Source of the DNA: Methanobacterium sp.
GTDB lineage: Archaea; Methanobacteriota; Methanobacteria; Methanobacteriales; Methanobacteriaceae
Length of the DNA: 64,000 bases
Direction: 5' to 3'
NCBI GenBank assembly: GCA_039666455.1
Contig: JAVSLW010000011.1
Location: 20,628-84,627, forward strand
Position 1 is the first letter of the stretch; every line of letters starts with the position of its first letter. The notes beneath the pieces were generated by a model. It did no database searches. It was not told the origin of the DNA and saw nothing but the letters and a program-made list of their open reading frames with translations. Made by a program: the position numbers and the translations under genes. Positions 28,563 through 37,030 of this stretch are shown one piece after another.

Positions 28563-29573
28563 TCAAGGATGCAGTCCAGTGATATCAATAGATTCATTCT
28601 CTGGAAAATCAAACATTATATTCATATTTTGAACAGCCTGGCCTGATGCTCCTTTTACCAGATTGTCAATTGCAGATACTATAACAATTCTTCCATTGTG
28701 GTCTATCTGGAAACATCCAATGTCACAGTAATTTGATCCTCTAACTGCGCTTAATCTGGGCATTTCATCAAGATCTAAAATTTTAGTGAATGGTTCTCCC
28801 CTATAAAAATCTTCATAGAACTTTTTAACCTGTTTTGATGTTACATCTTCCTTTAAAAAGGTGTGGACTGTGGTTAAAATACCCCTGATCACGGGTACAA
28901 GATGGGGGGTGAAGGAAACTTTAACATTGCCCCATTTAGATACCTCCTGTTGAATTTCAGGCATGTGGCGGTGTATAGTTGTAGCATAAGGAATAACATT
29001 GTCACTGCAGTTTGGAAAATGAGTAACATCTGCAGGTTTAATTCCAGCACCGCTAACACCGGTTTTTGAGTCAACAATTATGCTTTCCACCAGATTTTCC
29101 TTTGCAAGAGGTAGCGTTGCTAAAATAGCTCCTGTAGGAAAACATCCAGGATTAGCAACAAGATTGGACTTCTTTATTTTCGCGCGGTAAACTTCTGGAA
29201 GCCCATAAACAGCATCAAGAGGTGCTAAATGGTCTAAACCATACCATTTTTCATAAATAGAGACATCATCAAAACGGTAGTCTCCACTTAAATCCACAAC
29301 CCTAATGCCTCTTTCAATTAAATCAGGAACAATGTCCATGGATGCCCCATGTGGTGTTGCTGTAAATACTAAATCTGTGTCAATATTTTCCGGTGCAACA
29401 TCTTTAAATTTGAGTTCTTCACCTCTTAAATGTGGATGAACTTTTGATACACACACTCCATTGTATTGCCTTGATGTTGCAGTTTTAATGTCAACTTCTT
29501 TGTGATTTTTTAAAAATCGCAGCAGTTCTCCTCCAGTATAACCACTTGCCCCAATAATAGCTACATCAATCAT
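28563..29573 (-). CDS. argC: N-acetyl-gamma-glutamyl-phosphate reductase
   Basis: A 336-residue NADPH-dependent reductase in arginine (ornithine) biosynthesis. The Rossmann motif GASGYTGGELLRFL is at the N-terminus; the catalytic Cys lies in NPGCFPTGA about residue 142; HRHMPEI and FTPHLVPVIRGI are conserved substrate-site segments. AGGTGA precedes the ATG. The gene stands alone, with 220 bp of non-coding sequence on either side. Confidence 0.95.
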   Translation of the reverse strand: MIDVAIIGASGYTGGELLRFLKNHKEVDIKTATSRQYNGVCVSKVHPHLRGEELKFKDVAPENIDTDLVFTATPHGASMDIVPDLIERGIRVVDLSGDYRFDDVSIYEKWYGLDHLAPLDAVYGLPEVYRAKIKKSNLVANPGCFPTGAILATLPLAKENLVESIIVDSKTGVSGAGIKPADVTHFPNCSDNVIPYATTIHRHMPEIQQEVSKWGNVKVSFTPHLVPVIRGILTTVHTFLKEDVTSKQVKKFYEDFYRGEPFTKILDLDEMPRLSAVRGSNYCDIGCFQIDHNGRIVIVSAIDNLVKGASGQAVQNMNIMFDFPENESIDITGLHP

Positions 29574-29728
29574 ATATTCTTCACCTGAATCTTTTTTGGA
29601 TCTTTGTCATATAATAACATTACTATTTAAAAAAAAACGTTCATCTTCTGAGTGTACATTTTTATAGAATGATTTCAGGTGATTTTTGAAACCAGTTTAT
29701 TCTTTTTGAAGGTAATTGATAAAATTAC

Positions 29729-29770
29729 GGCTCTGTAGAAATCATTTTTATTTCGCATTTCTACAAAGCC
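29729..29770. repeat. 42-nt near-perfect inverted repeat
   Basis: GGCTCTGTAGAAAT and ATTTCTACAAAGCC pair at 13 of 14 positions around a 14-nt loop. It lies between the stop of the gene at 29798 and the argC promoter. It looks like either a stem-loop terminator or the two joined ends of a deleted insertion sequence; stem length and base composition differ from the micro-hairpin family. Confidence 0.6.
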
Positions 29771-29797
29771 TTAATCTTTTATTTAAATGCTCATATG

Positions 29798-30118
29798 CTA
29801 TATCTCAATTGCTTTAACTTCTTTTTTCTTCTCCTTTCCATCTATTTCTTCTATAGCATCTAAAAGGTCCATAACACTTTCATTTTCAAAAATACCTTTG
29901 AATCCACCAAATTCAGTGGTATCCTTTAAAAAAAGTCCTCTTCTCTTCATTGGAGATCCTCTTTCATTTAGGGGATTAATTTCAACCATTATGGTTTCTT
30001 TACTATTGTCTGCAGGGGTTTTTACAAGATATACTCCATTTACAGATGTTGGGACTCTCTGCCATGGCCTAACATCTTTTAATGCTTCTTTTATTTTATT
30101 TTCCAATTCTTTTGCCAT
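29798..30118 (-). CDS. Hypothetical methanogen protein, 106 residues
   Basis: A small soluble protein beginning MAKELENKIKEALKDVRPWQ, with GGTGGG ahead of the ATG at 30118. The middle (VYLVKTPADNSKETIMVEINP, PMKRRGLFLKD) is likely beta-rich and basic; the end is acidic then lysine-rich. I do not recognise the family. Upstream, between it and pelota, lies the hairpin array. Confidence 0.6.
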   Translation of the reverse strand: MAKELENKIKEALKDVRPWQRVPTSVNGVYLVKTPADNSKETIMVEINPLNERGSPMKRRGLFLKDTTEFGGFKGIFENESVMDLLDAIEEIDGKEKKKEVKAIEI

Positions 30119-30190
30119 ATTAATTCCCACCAAAAGCATGGTTTTTTTTGGGGTTTAGAAAATACTCTCGAAATCTCTCAAAAATTCCCT

Positions 30191-30326
30191 CAAAAAATCG
30201 AAGATTTTTTGGGGTATCAAAAACCTTTGGTTTTTGAAAACTTTGAATTTTTGGAGCATTCAAACGCTTTGTGTTTGATGCATCGAAATCATAGATTTCG
30301 AATGCACGAAAAACGAAGTTTTTCGT
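30191..30326. repeat. Micro-hairpin array (five clear units, one degenerate)
   Basis: Consecutive hairpins: 30191-30211 CAAAAAATC-GAA-GATTTTTTG; 30217-30237 TCAAAAACC-TTT-GGTTTTTGA; a degenerate unit about 30236-30254; 30259-30277 TCAAACGC-TTT-GTGTTTGA with one G-T pair; about 30278-30306 with CGAAATC-ATA-GATTTCG inside a TGCAT/ATGCA outer stem; 30306-30326 ACGAAAAAC-GAA-GTTTTTCGT. Stem sequences differ between units but pairing is kept. Linkers repeatedly contain GCAT. Confidence 0.75.
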
Positions 30327-30329
30327 AAG

Positions 30330-30647
30330 CTACGTATTATTCTTCAAACCTCCAAAAATCTATTGTATGAAGTAATATTTAAAGTCATCATAAGTGAATA
30401 CTAAATAATATTAAATGATAGGAAGTACAAACATTCCTAAAAATAATAAAATAAAGCCATGTTTTTAATTTTAATAAAAAAATACGTGAATAATCCTCAT
30501 AAAAAGTGGAATACGGCCCTGATAATGTCTAAAATTTAAATAAGAAATAATAAATTATTTAATTGTCATTTAATATAGAAAATAAAAAAGAAATAAAAAA
30601 ATTAAATAAATTGATAAACAGTAATTTAAAGATTAACGGTGCATAAA
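30330..30647. other. AT-rich intergenic region upstream of pelota
   Basis: About 315 bases with no plausible gene. The last 100 bases are extremely A-rich and include AATTTAAATAAGAAATAATAAA-type TATA-like text (about 30534-30555) that probably serves the pelota promoter. Confidence 0.45.
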
Positions 30648-31709
30648 ATGCGTATTGTTCACCAGGATACAAAAAAAGGATTTATTGAACTTATTCCAGA
30701 AACTCTGGACGATTTATGGCATTTATCACATATAATTAAGCCTGGAGATTTAGTTTCATCCAGAACAACCCGTAGGATACAGGATTCAACAGGAGAACGG
30801 ATTAGAAGTGATCGTGGGATTAAAAAAACATTTTTTATGGGAATTAGAGTAGAAGGCGTAAGTTTTCACAAATACACAGGTAAACTAAGGGCAACAGGTA
30901 TAATTGAAAAAGGACCAGAAGATCTGGTCCCCCTGGGAACCCACCATACCATCGAGCTAAAACTAAAAAATCCAGTGAAGATCACCAAGGAAAAATGGTC
31001 GAGATGGACAATTAAGCGTCTGAAAACTGCTGTAGATTCATCTAAAAAGCCATCCGCCATTATTGTGGCTATTGAAGACGACGTGGCAGATTTAGGAGTT
31101 ATAAAACAGTATGGAATAGATTATTATGGGCCAATTGTGGGTGGAATATCTGGAAAAAAGATTATTCAAAAGGATAGAGGTAAAAATATAACCAATTTCT
31201 ATAATGAAGTTGCAAAAACACTCCAGGGCTTTGAAGACATACATGGTATTGTTATTGCAGGTCCTGGATTTACTAAAGGCGATTTTTACGATTTTTTAAG
31301 CGAAAAATATCCGGAATTAGCTAAAATATCTGGAGTTGAAAACACGGGAACTGGGGGACGTGTAGGAATACAGGAAGTCCTTAAAAAAGGAACAATTGAA
31401 CAAATGGCTGCTGAAGGCCGCATAGCCCAGGAAATGAGATTAATAAACAGAGTTTTGGAAGAAATTGGAAAGTCCTCTAATATGGTTACCTACGGAAAAT
31501 CAGATGTAGAAAACGCTTCAAACGCTGGCGCTGTGGAAACATTGCTTGTGCTTGACAACATGGTGCGCAGAGAAGAAATTGAGAAAATTATGAACATTGT
31601 AGAAAGCACTGGAGGTAAAGTAATGGTTGTAAGTAGCGAACATGAAGGAGGAAAGCAACTTCAGGCTTTAGGTGGAATAGCAGGACTACTAAGATATAGC
31701 ATAAGATAA
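30648..31709 (+). CDS. pelA: Pelota (Dom34) mRNA surveillance protein
   Basis: A 353-residue archaeal Pelota, an eRF1-like factor that rescues stalled ribosomes together with aEF1alpha/ABCE1. The N-terminal Lsm-like domain (MRIVHQDTKKGFIELIPET, DLVSSRTTRR) is followed by the central domain with GPGFTKGDFYDFL and the C-terminal domain with NAGAVETLLVLDNMVRR. The start is ATG 30648 behind GGTG; the GTG at 30639 is part of that site. The gene is monocistronic. Confidence 0.95.
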   Translation: MRIVHQDTKKGFIELIPETLDDLWHLSHIIKPGDLVSSRTTRRIQDSTGERIRSDRGIKKTFFMGIRVEGVSFHKYTGKLRATGIIEKGPEDLVPLGTHHTIELKLKNPVKITKEKWSRWTIKRLKTAVDSSKKPSAIIVAIEDDVADLGVIKQYGIDYYGPIVGGISGKKIIQKDRGKNITNFYNEVAKTLQGFEDIHGIVIAGPGFTKGDFYDFLSEKYPELAKISGVENTGTGGRVGIQEVLKKGTIEQMAAEGRIAQEMRLINRVLEEIGKSSNMVTYGKSDVENASNAGAVETLLVLDNMVRREEIEKIMNIVESTGGKVMVVSSEHEGGKQLQALGGIAGLLRYSIR

Positions 31710-31748
31710 TAAAACTGATTTATATAATCAATTCAAATTGAGGATATT

Positions 31749-32679
31749 ATGGCCGTAAAACTCATTAAAGAAAAATGTAGCAGATGTAATATATGTAAAA
31801 ATCTCGTGCTTTGTCCAGCAGGAAATGTAAAGACAGCTATAGAAACAGGAAAATGCATTGGATGTGGAATATGCATAGCAGCATGCCCAGAAGAAGCTTT
31901 AGTTTTAAATGATAATTATAAAAAAGAAAAAATGGTTTTTGTAAATGGTGAAAAAATTAAAGCATCCGGTGCTTTGAAAAATGCTTTACAGGCTTCTGGC
32001 ATAAAATTAAGTAAATTTCCAGATTTTAAGGGTGAGAAAAAGGGACAAATATTCATGCCCTGTGATTGTGGAGGGTGCTGGGCATGTGTTGTAAAAGCAA
32101 ATGGAAAATTTGCACCTGCATGCATCACGCCCCTAAAAGAGGGAATGAAAATAGAACCCAATATTGAAAAGGGGAAATATCCCGTAGTACGGGTTATAAG
32201 TGGATTTGGAGCCCATACAGTAGGTGGGGTGGGGACACCTTACTGGCTAAAAAACAAAAAAGGACCTGTTGAAGTAGTTGGTTTTACTCATGGATGTAAT
32301 TTGAGATGTCCACAATACCAGAACTTTCCTATGGCTTTTACAGTTGGTGGCCACTTAACTTGCAGAAAAATATCTTAAAACTTCATGGGATGCTGTAGAA
32401 TATATTATAAACAATTATATTAACAATATTTTCCTTGGAATTGGAATACCTTATAATGCCGTACTTATATCAAAAGAAGAAATAGAAAAAATAGGGAAAA
32501 AGATTTTTAGCCTTAAATCTGATGTTCAAATTTGTGTACTTGATTACAGGCCAGAATTCAGGAGAAAAGACCTTATTAAACCATCAGTAAAGGAAATGAT
32601 TGAAATTAAAGAACTATTAAACCATACAGGTCTGGAAACTGTTATAGTTCAAACAGAAAAAGGCCATTTTGGACCATAA
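31749..32679 (+). pseudogene. Broken ferredoxin-type radical SAM activase-like gene
   Basis: The 5' half encodes two [4Fe-4S] motifs (CSRCNICKN and CIGCGICIAACP), a further Cys set (CDCGGCWAC) and the start of a radical SAM domain. That domain reads CNLRCPQYQNFPMAF, where family members have CNLRCPQCQN, so the third cluster Cys has become Tyr. After GGHLT the frame shifts, about 100 residues of the barrel are missing, and the C-terminal part (EKYLKTSWDAVEYI ... VIVQTEKGHFGP) continues in another frame to the TAA at 32677. Point mutation, deletion and frameshift together make it non-functional. Confidence 0.75.
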
Positions 32680-32775
32680 ATCTGTTAATTGAGTTTTGTT
32701 TAGATTAAAATAGAAAGGCAAAGTTTATTAACTGGTGAACTAATATGACTTTAGAGAATAAAGGAGGGGGCACCA

Positions 32776-33426
32776 ATTCGAAAAATTATAGGGATATTTC
32801 TATGTTTAATTTTAGCATTTTCCTTTGTAGATGTAAGCTTTGCTGGAACATATTTAGGTGGTAAAAGCTATGGCTGGGCTGAAAAAGAATTTTATGGTAA
32901 TCAAAACTCTGGAGATACTATTGCCATAATAATAGGAGTTCATCCACGTGAATATCAATTCCATGATGCTATTGCCGCCGCTTTAAAGGATAAATCCAGT
33001 AGTTTATCTAAAAAATACGTTCTTTACAGGGTCCATGTAACAAAAAATCCCGGGCATTACAGTAAAGGTAGAATGAACGGCCAGCTTATTGCAAATAAAT
33101 TTGTTGTAGGCGATGTTATAAGAACCAATCCAAAACTGGCTATAGACATTCATGAGTGCATGTGGAGAAAAAGCGGTTACAGATACGGTAAATTTGTAGA
33201 TCCGATCTCTAAAAACAGGATAACCAGAAACTACGCCAGTACCATCATACAGAAAATGCCGTTTTTAAGGATATATTCACCAAAAGGAACAAGCCCAAAG
33301 TACGTTACAAAACCCATTGCACGTAAGGGAATTCCTACATTGTTATATGAAACCTATAAACTGGACTCATACGACAACAAGTATTCTGACGCCAGTCAGT
33401 TAATTGATGTATTAGACAAATTATAG
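32776..33426 (+). CDS. Secreted M14-like zinc peptidase, apparent ATT start
   Basis: A 216-residue exported protein. RKIIGIFLCLILAFSFVDVS is a signal peptide. GVHPREYQFH places HxxE at H56/E59, LAIDIHE gives H126, and GIPTLLYETY supplies a candidate catalytic Glu: the order of zinc ligands and base in M14 carboxypeptidases and desuccinylases. The only in-frame initiator downstream of the stop at 32752 and matching the signal peptide is ATT at 32776, seven bases after AGGAGGGGG; the next ATG (33073) would delete half the protein. It is a paralogue of the partial gene at 2-460. The substrate is unknown; wall peptide is a guess. Confidence 0.6.
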   Translation: MRKIIGIFLCLILAFSFVDVSFAGTYLGGKSYGWAEKEFYGNQNSGDTIAIIIGVHPREYQFHDAIAAALKDKSSSLSKKYVLYRVHVTKNPGHYSKGRMNGQLIANKFVVGDVIRTNPKLAIDIHECMWRKSGYRYGKFVDPISKNRITRNYASTIIQKMPFLRIYSPKGTSPKYVTKPIARKGIPTLLYETYKLDSYDNKYSDASQLIDVLDKL

Positions 33427-33468
33427 AGCCTGATCCTATTCCCTTTTTTATTTTTAACAGGTGAATTG

Positions 33469-34374
33469 ATGTACACTCAAATTTTCCTTGCATTTATAAT
33501 ATCCGTTATTTTGACATTGCTATTCAAGTGGATTATTCAAAAAAGTGGCAGCAGTTTATACACCAGTATAAGGGGCGGCACACCCCGTGCCGTGGGTATT
33601 GCACCGTTTATAGCCATGGTTCTATTTATAAATCAGCCCTTCAACTATTTAATTGCTGTAATAGGAATTTTTGCATTATTTGACGATATAACTGGCCGAA
33701 AAAAGATTAAGAGACTACCTTTTGAAATAGGGCAGCTATCAAGAGGTATTGGGATGCTGGTTGTTGCTGTTTTGGGATTTTTTTACTTCGGGCCAGCATC
33801 AATACTGATAGCGTTGATGATACAGCCCCTTAACATTTCAGACATGCAGCCAGGCTCTGCCTGTTCAACAGTTATTATAATGTGTATTATATTAATTTCT
33901 TCAATGTTTTTAACTGGTTATGAGGGTTATTACATTCCTCTGATAATTTTAGCCGCATGTATTGGCTACGCACCCCTTGATTATATGGGAAAAATCATGA
34001 TGGGTGAAGTTGGGAATCATTCCTTTGCAGTTGGACTTGGAATATCCTGTGCACTCTTTGGTGGATATTTAGGAAGTATTTCAGAGATAGGAATTCAAAA
34101 CGGAAGCTTTTTAGGTGTTTTAATTCTATTTATTGCTTCTTCAATACTTATAGCTTTTATCAGGAGAAAAAACTTAAATATGTTCATGAGAAACAGGCTT
34201 GGAATTAAAAACCCTTGTTTTGGAGATTATGTAATGGATGTAATGACAGGAGGGGGTTTGGGTGACCTTGTACGTAGAATACTACTTAAAAATAAGAAAA
34301 TAGTTATAAAAAATAAATTTTTATGTTATCTGGGATTTAGAAGGCTTTTCTACAACCCTCATGCAGTTAAATAA
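33469..34374 (+). CDS. MraY-like glycosyl-phosphoprenyl transferase (pseudomurein type)
   Basis: A 301-residue membrane protein with about nine helices, related to MraY/WecA phospho-sugar transferases (glycosyltransferase family 4). RGGTPRAVGIAPF matches the MraY GGTPTMGG loop, FALFDDITGRKK the DD motif, NISDMQPG the NxxD motif and GEVGNHSFAVGLG the last catalytic loop. In Methanobacteriales such proteins are proposed to load pseudomurein precursors on undecaprenyl phosphate. ATG 33469 sits behind AGGTGA. The MurG-like gene is 2.3 kb downstream. Confidence 0.75.
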   Translation: MYTQIFLAFIISVILTLLFKWIIQKSGSSLYTSIRGGTPRAVGIAPFIAMVLFINQPFNYLIAVIGIFALFDDITGRKKIKRLPFEIGQLSRGIGMLVVAVLGFFYFGPASILIALMIQPLNISDMQPGSACSTVIIMCIILISSMFLTGYEGYYIPLIILAACIGYAPLDYMGKIMMGEVGNHSFAVGLGISCALFGGYLGSISEIGIQNGSFLGVLILFIASSILIAFIRRKNLNMFMRNRLGIKNPCFGDYVMDVMTGGGLGDLVRRILLKNKKIVIKNKFLCYLGFRRLFYNPHAVK

Positions 34375-34387
34375 AAAAATTATCTGA

Positions 34388-34543
34388 TTATTTAATCCTT
34401 ATGTAACCTAAAATAAAGAAAATTATGCCTAAAACCGTCCATATAACACCTGAAAAAACGTCTTTAGTAACAATAAAGCTGTAAACACCCAGTATGACAA
34501 GTACAGCCGCACATAAAAACACAATTAATTTTGCAGTCTTCAT
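34388..34543 (-). CDS. 51-residue two-helix membrane protein
   Basis: A short minus-strand frame in the gap after the MraY-like gene. MKTAKLIVFLCAAVLVILGV forms one helix and VIWTVLGIIFFILGYIRIK the second, with a polar TKDVF loop between. Both ends are basic, as in genuine small membrane proteins. No known family. It runs convergently to the MraY-like gene. Confidence 0.5.
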   Translation of the reverse strand: MKTAKLIVFLCAAVLVILGVYSFIVTKDVFSGVIWTVLGIIFFILGYIRIK

Positions 34544-34636
34544 ATAACTTAGTCATTCTTTCTGAGTATTAAATCTTTTTGTAGCAAAAAAATTATATTA
34601 AAAGATAGATATGTACCTAAACAAAGGAGGAAAAAT

Positions 34637-34960
34637 ATGCTTATTTTAAACACTCCAAATATTGAGGGTAAACAGATCACCGAATATTATGGTCTTGTAA
34701 CTGGTGAAGCCTTAATAGGTGCCAATGTTTACAAAGATCTTTTTTCAGGCGTTAGAGATGTTGTAGGTGGCAGAACTTCTGCCTATGAAGAAGAACTGAA
34801 AAAAGCAAGAAACATTGCTCTAACAAGCATGGAAGAAAAAGCTAAAAAATTCGGCGCTAACGCTATTTTAGGTGTTCAAATAGCCTACCACAACCTTGGG
34901 GGAACTATGGGAAACACAATTATGGTGGCAGTACTGGGTACAGCTGTAAAATTTGAATAG
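34637..34960 (+). CDS. YbjQ / UPF0145 family protein
   Basis: A 107-residue single-domain YbjQ-like protein. ITEYYGLVTGEALIGAN, the GGRTSAYEEELKKAR helix start and GANAILGVQIAYHNLG are the family signature. Members form pentameric rings and are sometimes called heavy-metal-binding, but their role is not settled. AGGAGG precedes the ATG. It overlaps or abuts the next gene, which carries a second copy of the same domain after a membrane region. Confidence 0.85.
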   Translation: MLILNTPNIEGKQITEYYGLVTGEALIGANVYKDLFSGVRDVVGGRTSAYEEELKKARNIALTSMEEKAKKFGANAILGVQIAYHNLGGTMGNTIMVAVLGTAVKFE

Positions 34961-34973
34961 AAAATTATCGGCA

Positions 34974-35789
34974 ATGGGAGTGGAAAAATTGTTTGCTTCA
35001 GTAAAAAAATTTCTCCAGAATAAGCACTGGGCATTTGCTGCAATACTCACAGGCACGTCAATAGGTTTTATATCAGCAGTAATCTGTGTTAGATTCAATT
35101 TAGTGATTTTAGGATTTAATATTATGTTTATTGCATCTCCTTTAATCGCTGGCTTTAGCGAGGCAGTTATTGCACGTAAAAAATATGGCAGAAGCACTGG
35201 AGCTATAAGTGCTCTTTTAATATTCATTATAATTAACATTTACGGCTGGGTTTTCCCTAAAGATCCATTGACACTTAATTTATTTACTTTAGGAGGTCTT
35301 GCACTCACAATACAGGCTGCTGTGCCTATTCTTGTAAATTACTTATTATTAGTGGTTTTTATAGGAACAATAACTTATGTTATAGGCATTATAGGAAATT
35401 TATTGGCCAGGTTAACTGGAGAGGAAATTTATGTACCTGAACAGCCTGAAAGTGTAGATATCCCTGAAATGGAACTGTTATTTAGTACAGTACCTCTTTT
35501 ACAGGGAAAAAAAATTGTCCGGCATTTTGGAATGATTTCTGCGGAAGCAGTTGTAAAAGAAGAAAAAAAAGAAGGATCTTCCTTTTTTGACAGATTTAAA
35601 AAATCTAATGATGTAGTTTATAAATTAGGAACTGCTAGAAACGAAGCACTGAAAAAACTGGAAAATGATGCAAAACAAATGAGCGCTAATGCTGTTTTGG
35701 GTGTGACAATGGATTATAAAAGCATGGGTGGACTTAAAGGTACTTCAATGATTGTTACTGTAGCAGGAAATGCAGTTTTATATGAATAG
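34974..35789 (+). CDS. Membrane protein with C-terminal YbjQ domain
   Basis: A fusion of about 271 residues. Four or five hydrophobic helices occupy residues about 20-145; a linker then leads to a YbjQ domain (GKKIVRHFGMISAEAVV, NEALKKLENDAKQMSANAVL, GTSMIVTVAGNAVLYE). It appears to tether the same domain encoded separately by the gene before it. ATG 34974 is given as start; TTG 34989 has a better Shine-Dalgarno (GGGAGTGG, five bases away) and may be the true one. Confidence 0.7.
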   Translation: MGVEKLFASVKKFLQNKHWAFAAILTGTSIGFISAVICVRFNLVILGFNIMFIASPLIAGFSEAVIARKKYGRSTGAISALLIFIIINIYGWVFPKDPLTLNLFTLGGLALTIQAAVPILVNYLLLVVFIGTITYVIGIIGNLLARLTGEEIYVPEQPESVDIPEMELLFSTVPLLQGKKIVRHFGMISAEAVVKEEKKEGSSFFDRFKKSNDVVYKLGTARNEALKKLENDAKQMSANAVLGVTMDYKSMGGLKGTSMIVTVAGNAVLYE

Positions 35790-35827
35790 TTTAATTCAAA
35801 TTTTTAAGTATAAATGAGGGCGGTTCA

Positions 35828-36868
35828 ATGAAAGCATTATTTGTGGTGACAGGGAGAGGAATTGGGGGGGATGCGGCTATAGCTTTCCATATATCTAAAG
35901 CTTTATCTAAATATGGAATGAAATGTGAATTTGCGCTTAATCATGGAGCTCCTGGTTTATTATTCAAAAAGCATGGTATAGAATGGCATGAAACCAGTAT
36001 TCCTCAGGCAGGTGGACACGCTGCAACCAAACTCTCCCTTATTACAGGTGGGTTTAAGATTGTTAAGGCCATTTTTGAAGCTTTAAGATTGTACAGGAAG
36101 GTGAAACCGGATGTTGTTGTTGGAACAATCGGGGGAGGAGCCATAGTTGGATGTTTAACTGCTAAAATTACAGGAATACCTTCTGCAGGAATTGTTTCAA
36201 CTCCTTCCGACTTAAAAATTTCAAAATTCACTACTGCAATTGCACTTCCTGAATCTCCATTGTTTAATATGGAAATAGATAATGTAAACGTGTATAAAGT
36301 TTACATGCCCATAAATCCAGACATAATCACTGGAAATAAGGAAAGTGCACTGGAATTAATGCCTGAAGAGTATGATCCAGAACTTCCAACAATACTGTTA
36401 TCATCAGGTTCTACGCTCTTTGAAAAAATGGCTCTTGCTGCACTTAAACTTAGAGACAGTGAAATTAGAGCTAATATAGTTGTTATAGGAGATCCTCTGG
36501 ATGAAAAATACCGAAAATACCTTGAAACTCCAGGGATAATTTATCTCGGCTATATTAACTGGGTTAAAGACCTTTATAAATTAGCTGACGTAGTAATTAT
36601 AACTGACGATGGAATGATGCTCCACGAAGCAATAGCCTGTAATTTACCAATTATAACACTATTAAGGGTTAAATATGGTCGTTATCATAATATGGGGAAA
36701 ATATTTAGAGGAGCAATGGTTGAAAGTGAATTTGAAAACATTGACAAGACTGTAAATAGTTTTTTAAAAGATATGGATAAAACAAAGGATAATGCAGCTA
36801 AATATGGTATAGAAGTGTTGCAGGCATCAGATAAAATTGCTAAAATAATTTATAACTTAATTAAATAA
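35828..36868 (+). CDS. MurG-like glycosyltransferase (GT28 type)
   Basis: A 346-residue GT-B glycosyltransferase. The N-terminal GRGIGGDAAIAFHISKAL loop and VVVGTIGGGAIVGCLTAKI fit a MurG-like acceptor domain. The C-terminal part with ILLSSGSTLFE and DDGMMLHEAIACNLPIITLL fits the UDP-sugar-binding half. In Methanobacteriales a MurG-like enzyme is proposed to complete the pseudomurein disaccharide; nearness to the MraY-like gene supports that, but the donor and acceptor are inferred. GGGCGG lies upstream of the ATG. Confidence 0.75.
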   Translation: MKALFVVTGRGIGGDAAIAFHISKALSKYGMKCEFALNHGAPGLLFKKHGIEWHETSIPQAGGHAATKLSLITGGFKIVKAIFEALRLYRKVKPDVVVGTIGGGAIVGCLTAKITGIPSAGIVSTPSDLKISKFTTAIALPESPLFNMEIDNVNVYKVYMPINPDIITGNKESALELMPEEYDPELPTILLSSGSTLFEKMALAALKLRDSEIRANIVVIGDPLDEKYRKYLETPGIIYLGYINWVKDLYKLADVVIITDDGMMLHEAIACNLPIITLLRVKYGRYHNMGKIFRGAMVESEFENIDKTVNSFLKDMDKTKDNAAKYGIEVLQASDKIAKIIYNLIK

Positions 36869-37009
36869 TGTTCACTTAATCCTGGAAACATTAAAATTTG
36901 CCTGGCATGTATCAAATGGTGCCCGCAAAATGCCATTCATGGCTATGGGGAATTACCCAGAGGCTATCATCATCCTGATGTGAGGATTTCAGATATGTTG
37001 AAGGATTAA
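36869..37009 (+). pseudogene. C-terminal fragment of an EFR1-type ferredoxin
   Basis: In the frame ending at TAA 37007-37009 one reads CLACIKWCPQNAIHGYGELP and RGYHHPDVRISDMLKD, the second cluster half and tail of a 2[4Fe-4S] EFR1-family protein. No start and no flavodoxin domain are present. It directly precedes a second, frameshifted member of the same family, so it is the remnant of a tandem duplicate whose 5' part is lost. Confidence 0.6.
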
Positions 37010-37030
37010 AATGTAGAAGAGGAATTTTTT

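Noticed and set aside
30191..30326. CRISPR array or VNTR
   Set aside because: Units do not repeat in primary sequence, there are no equal spacers and no cas genes are nearby.
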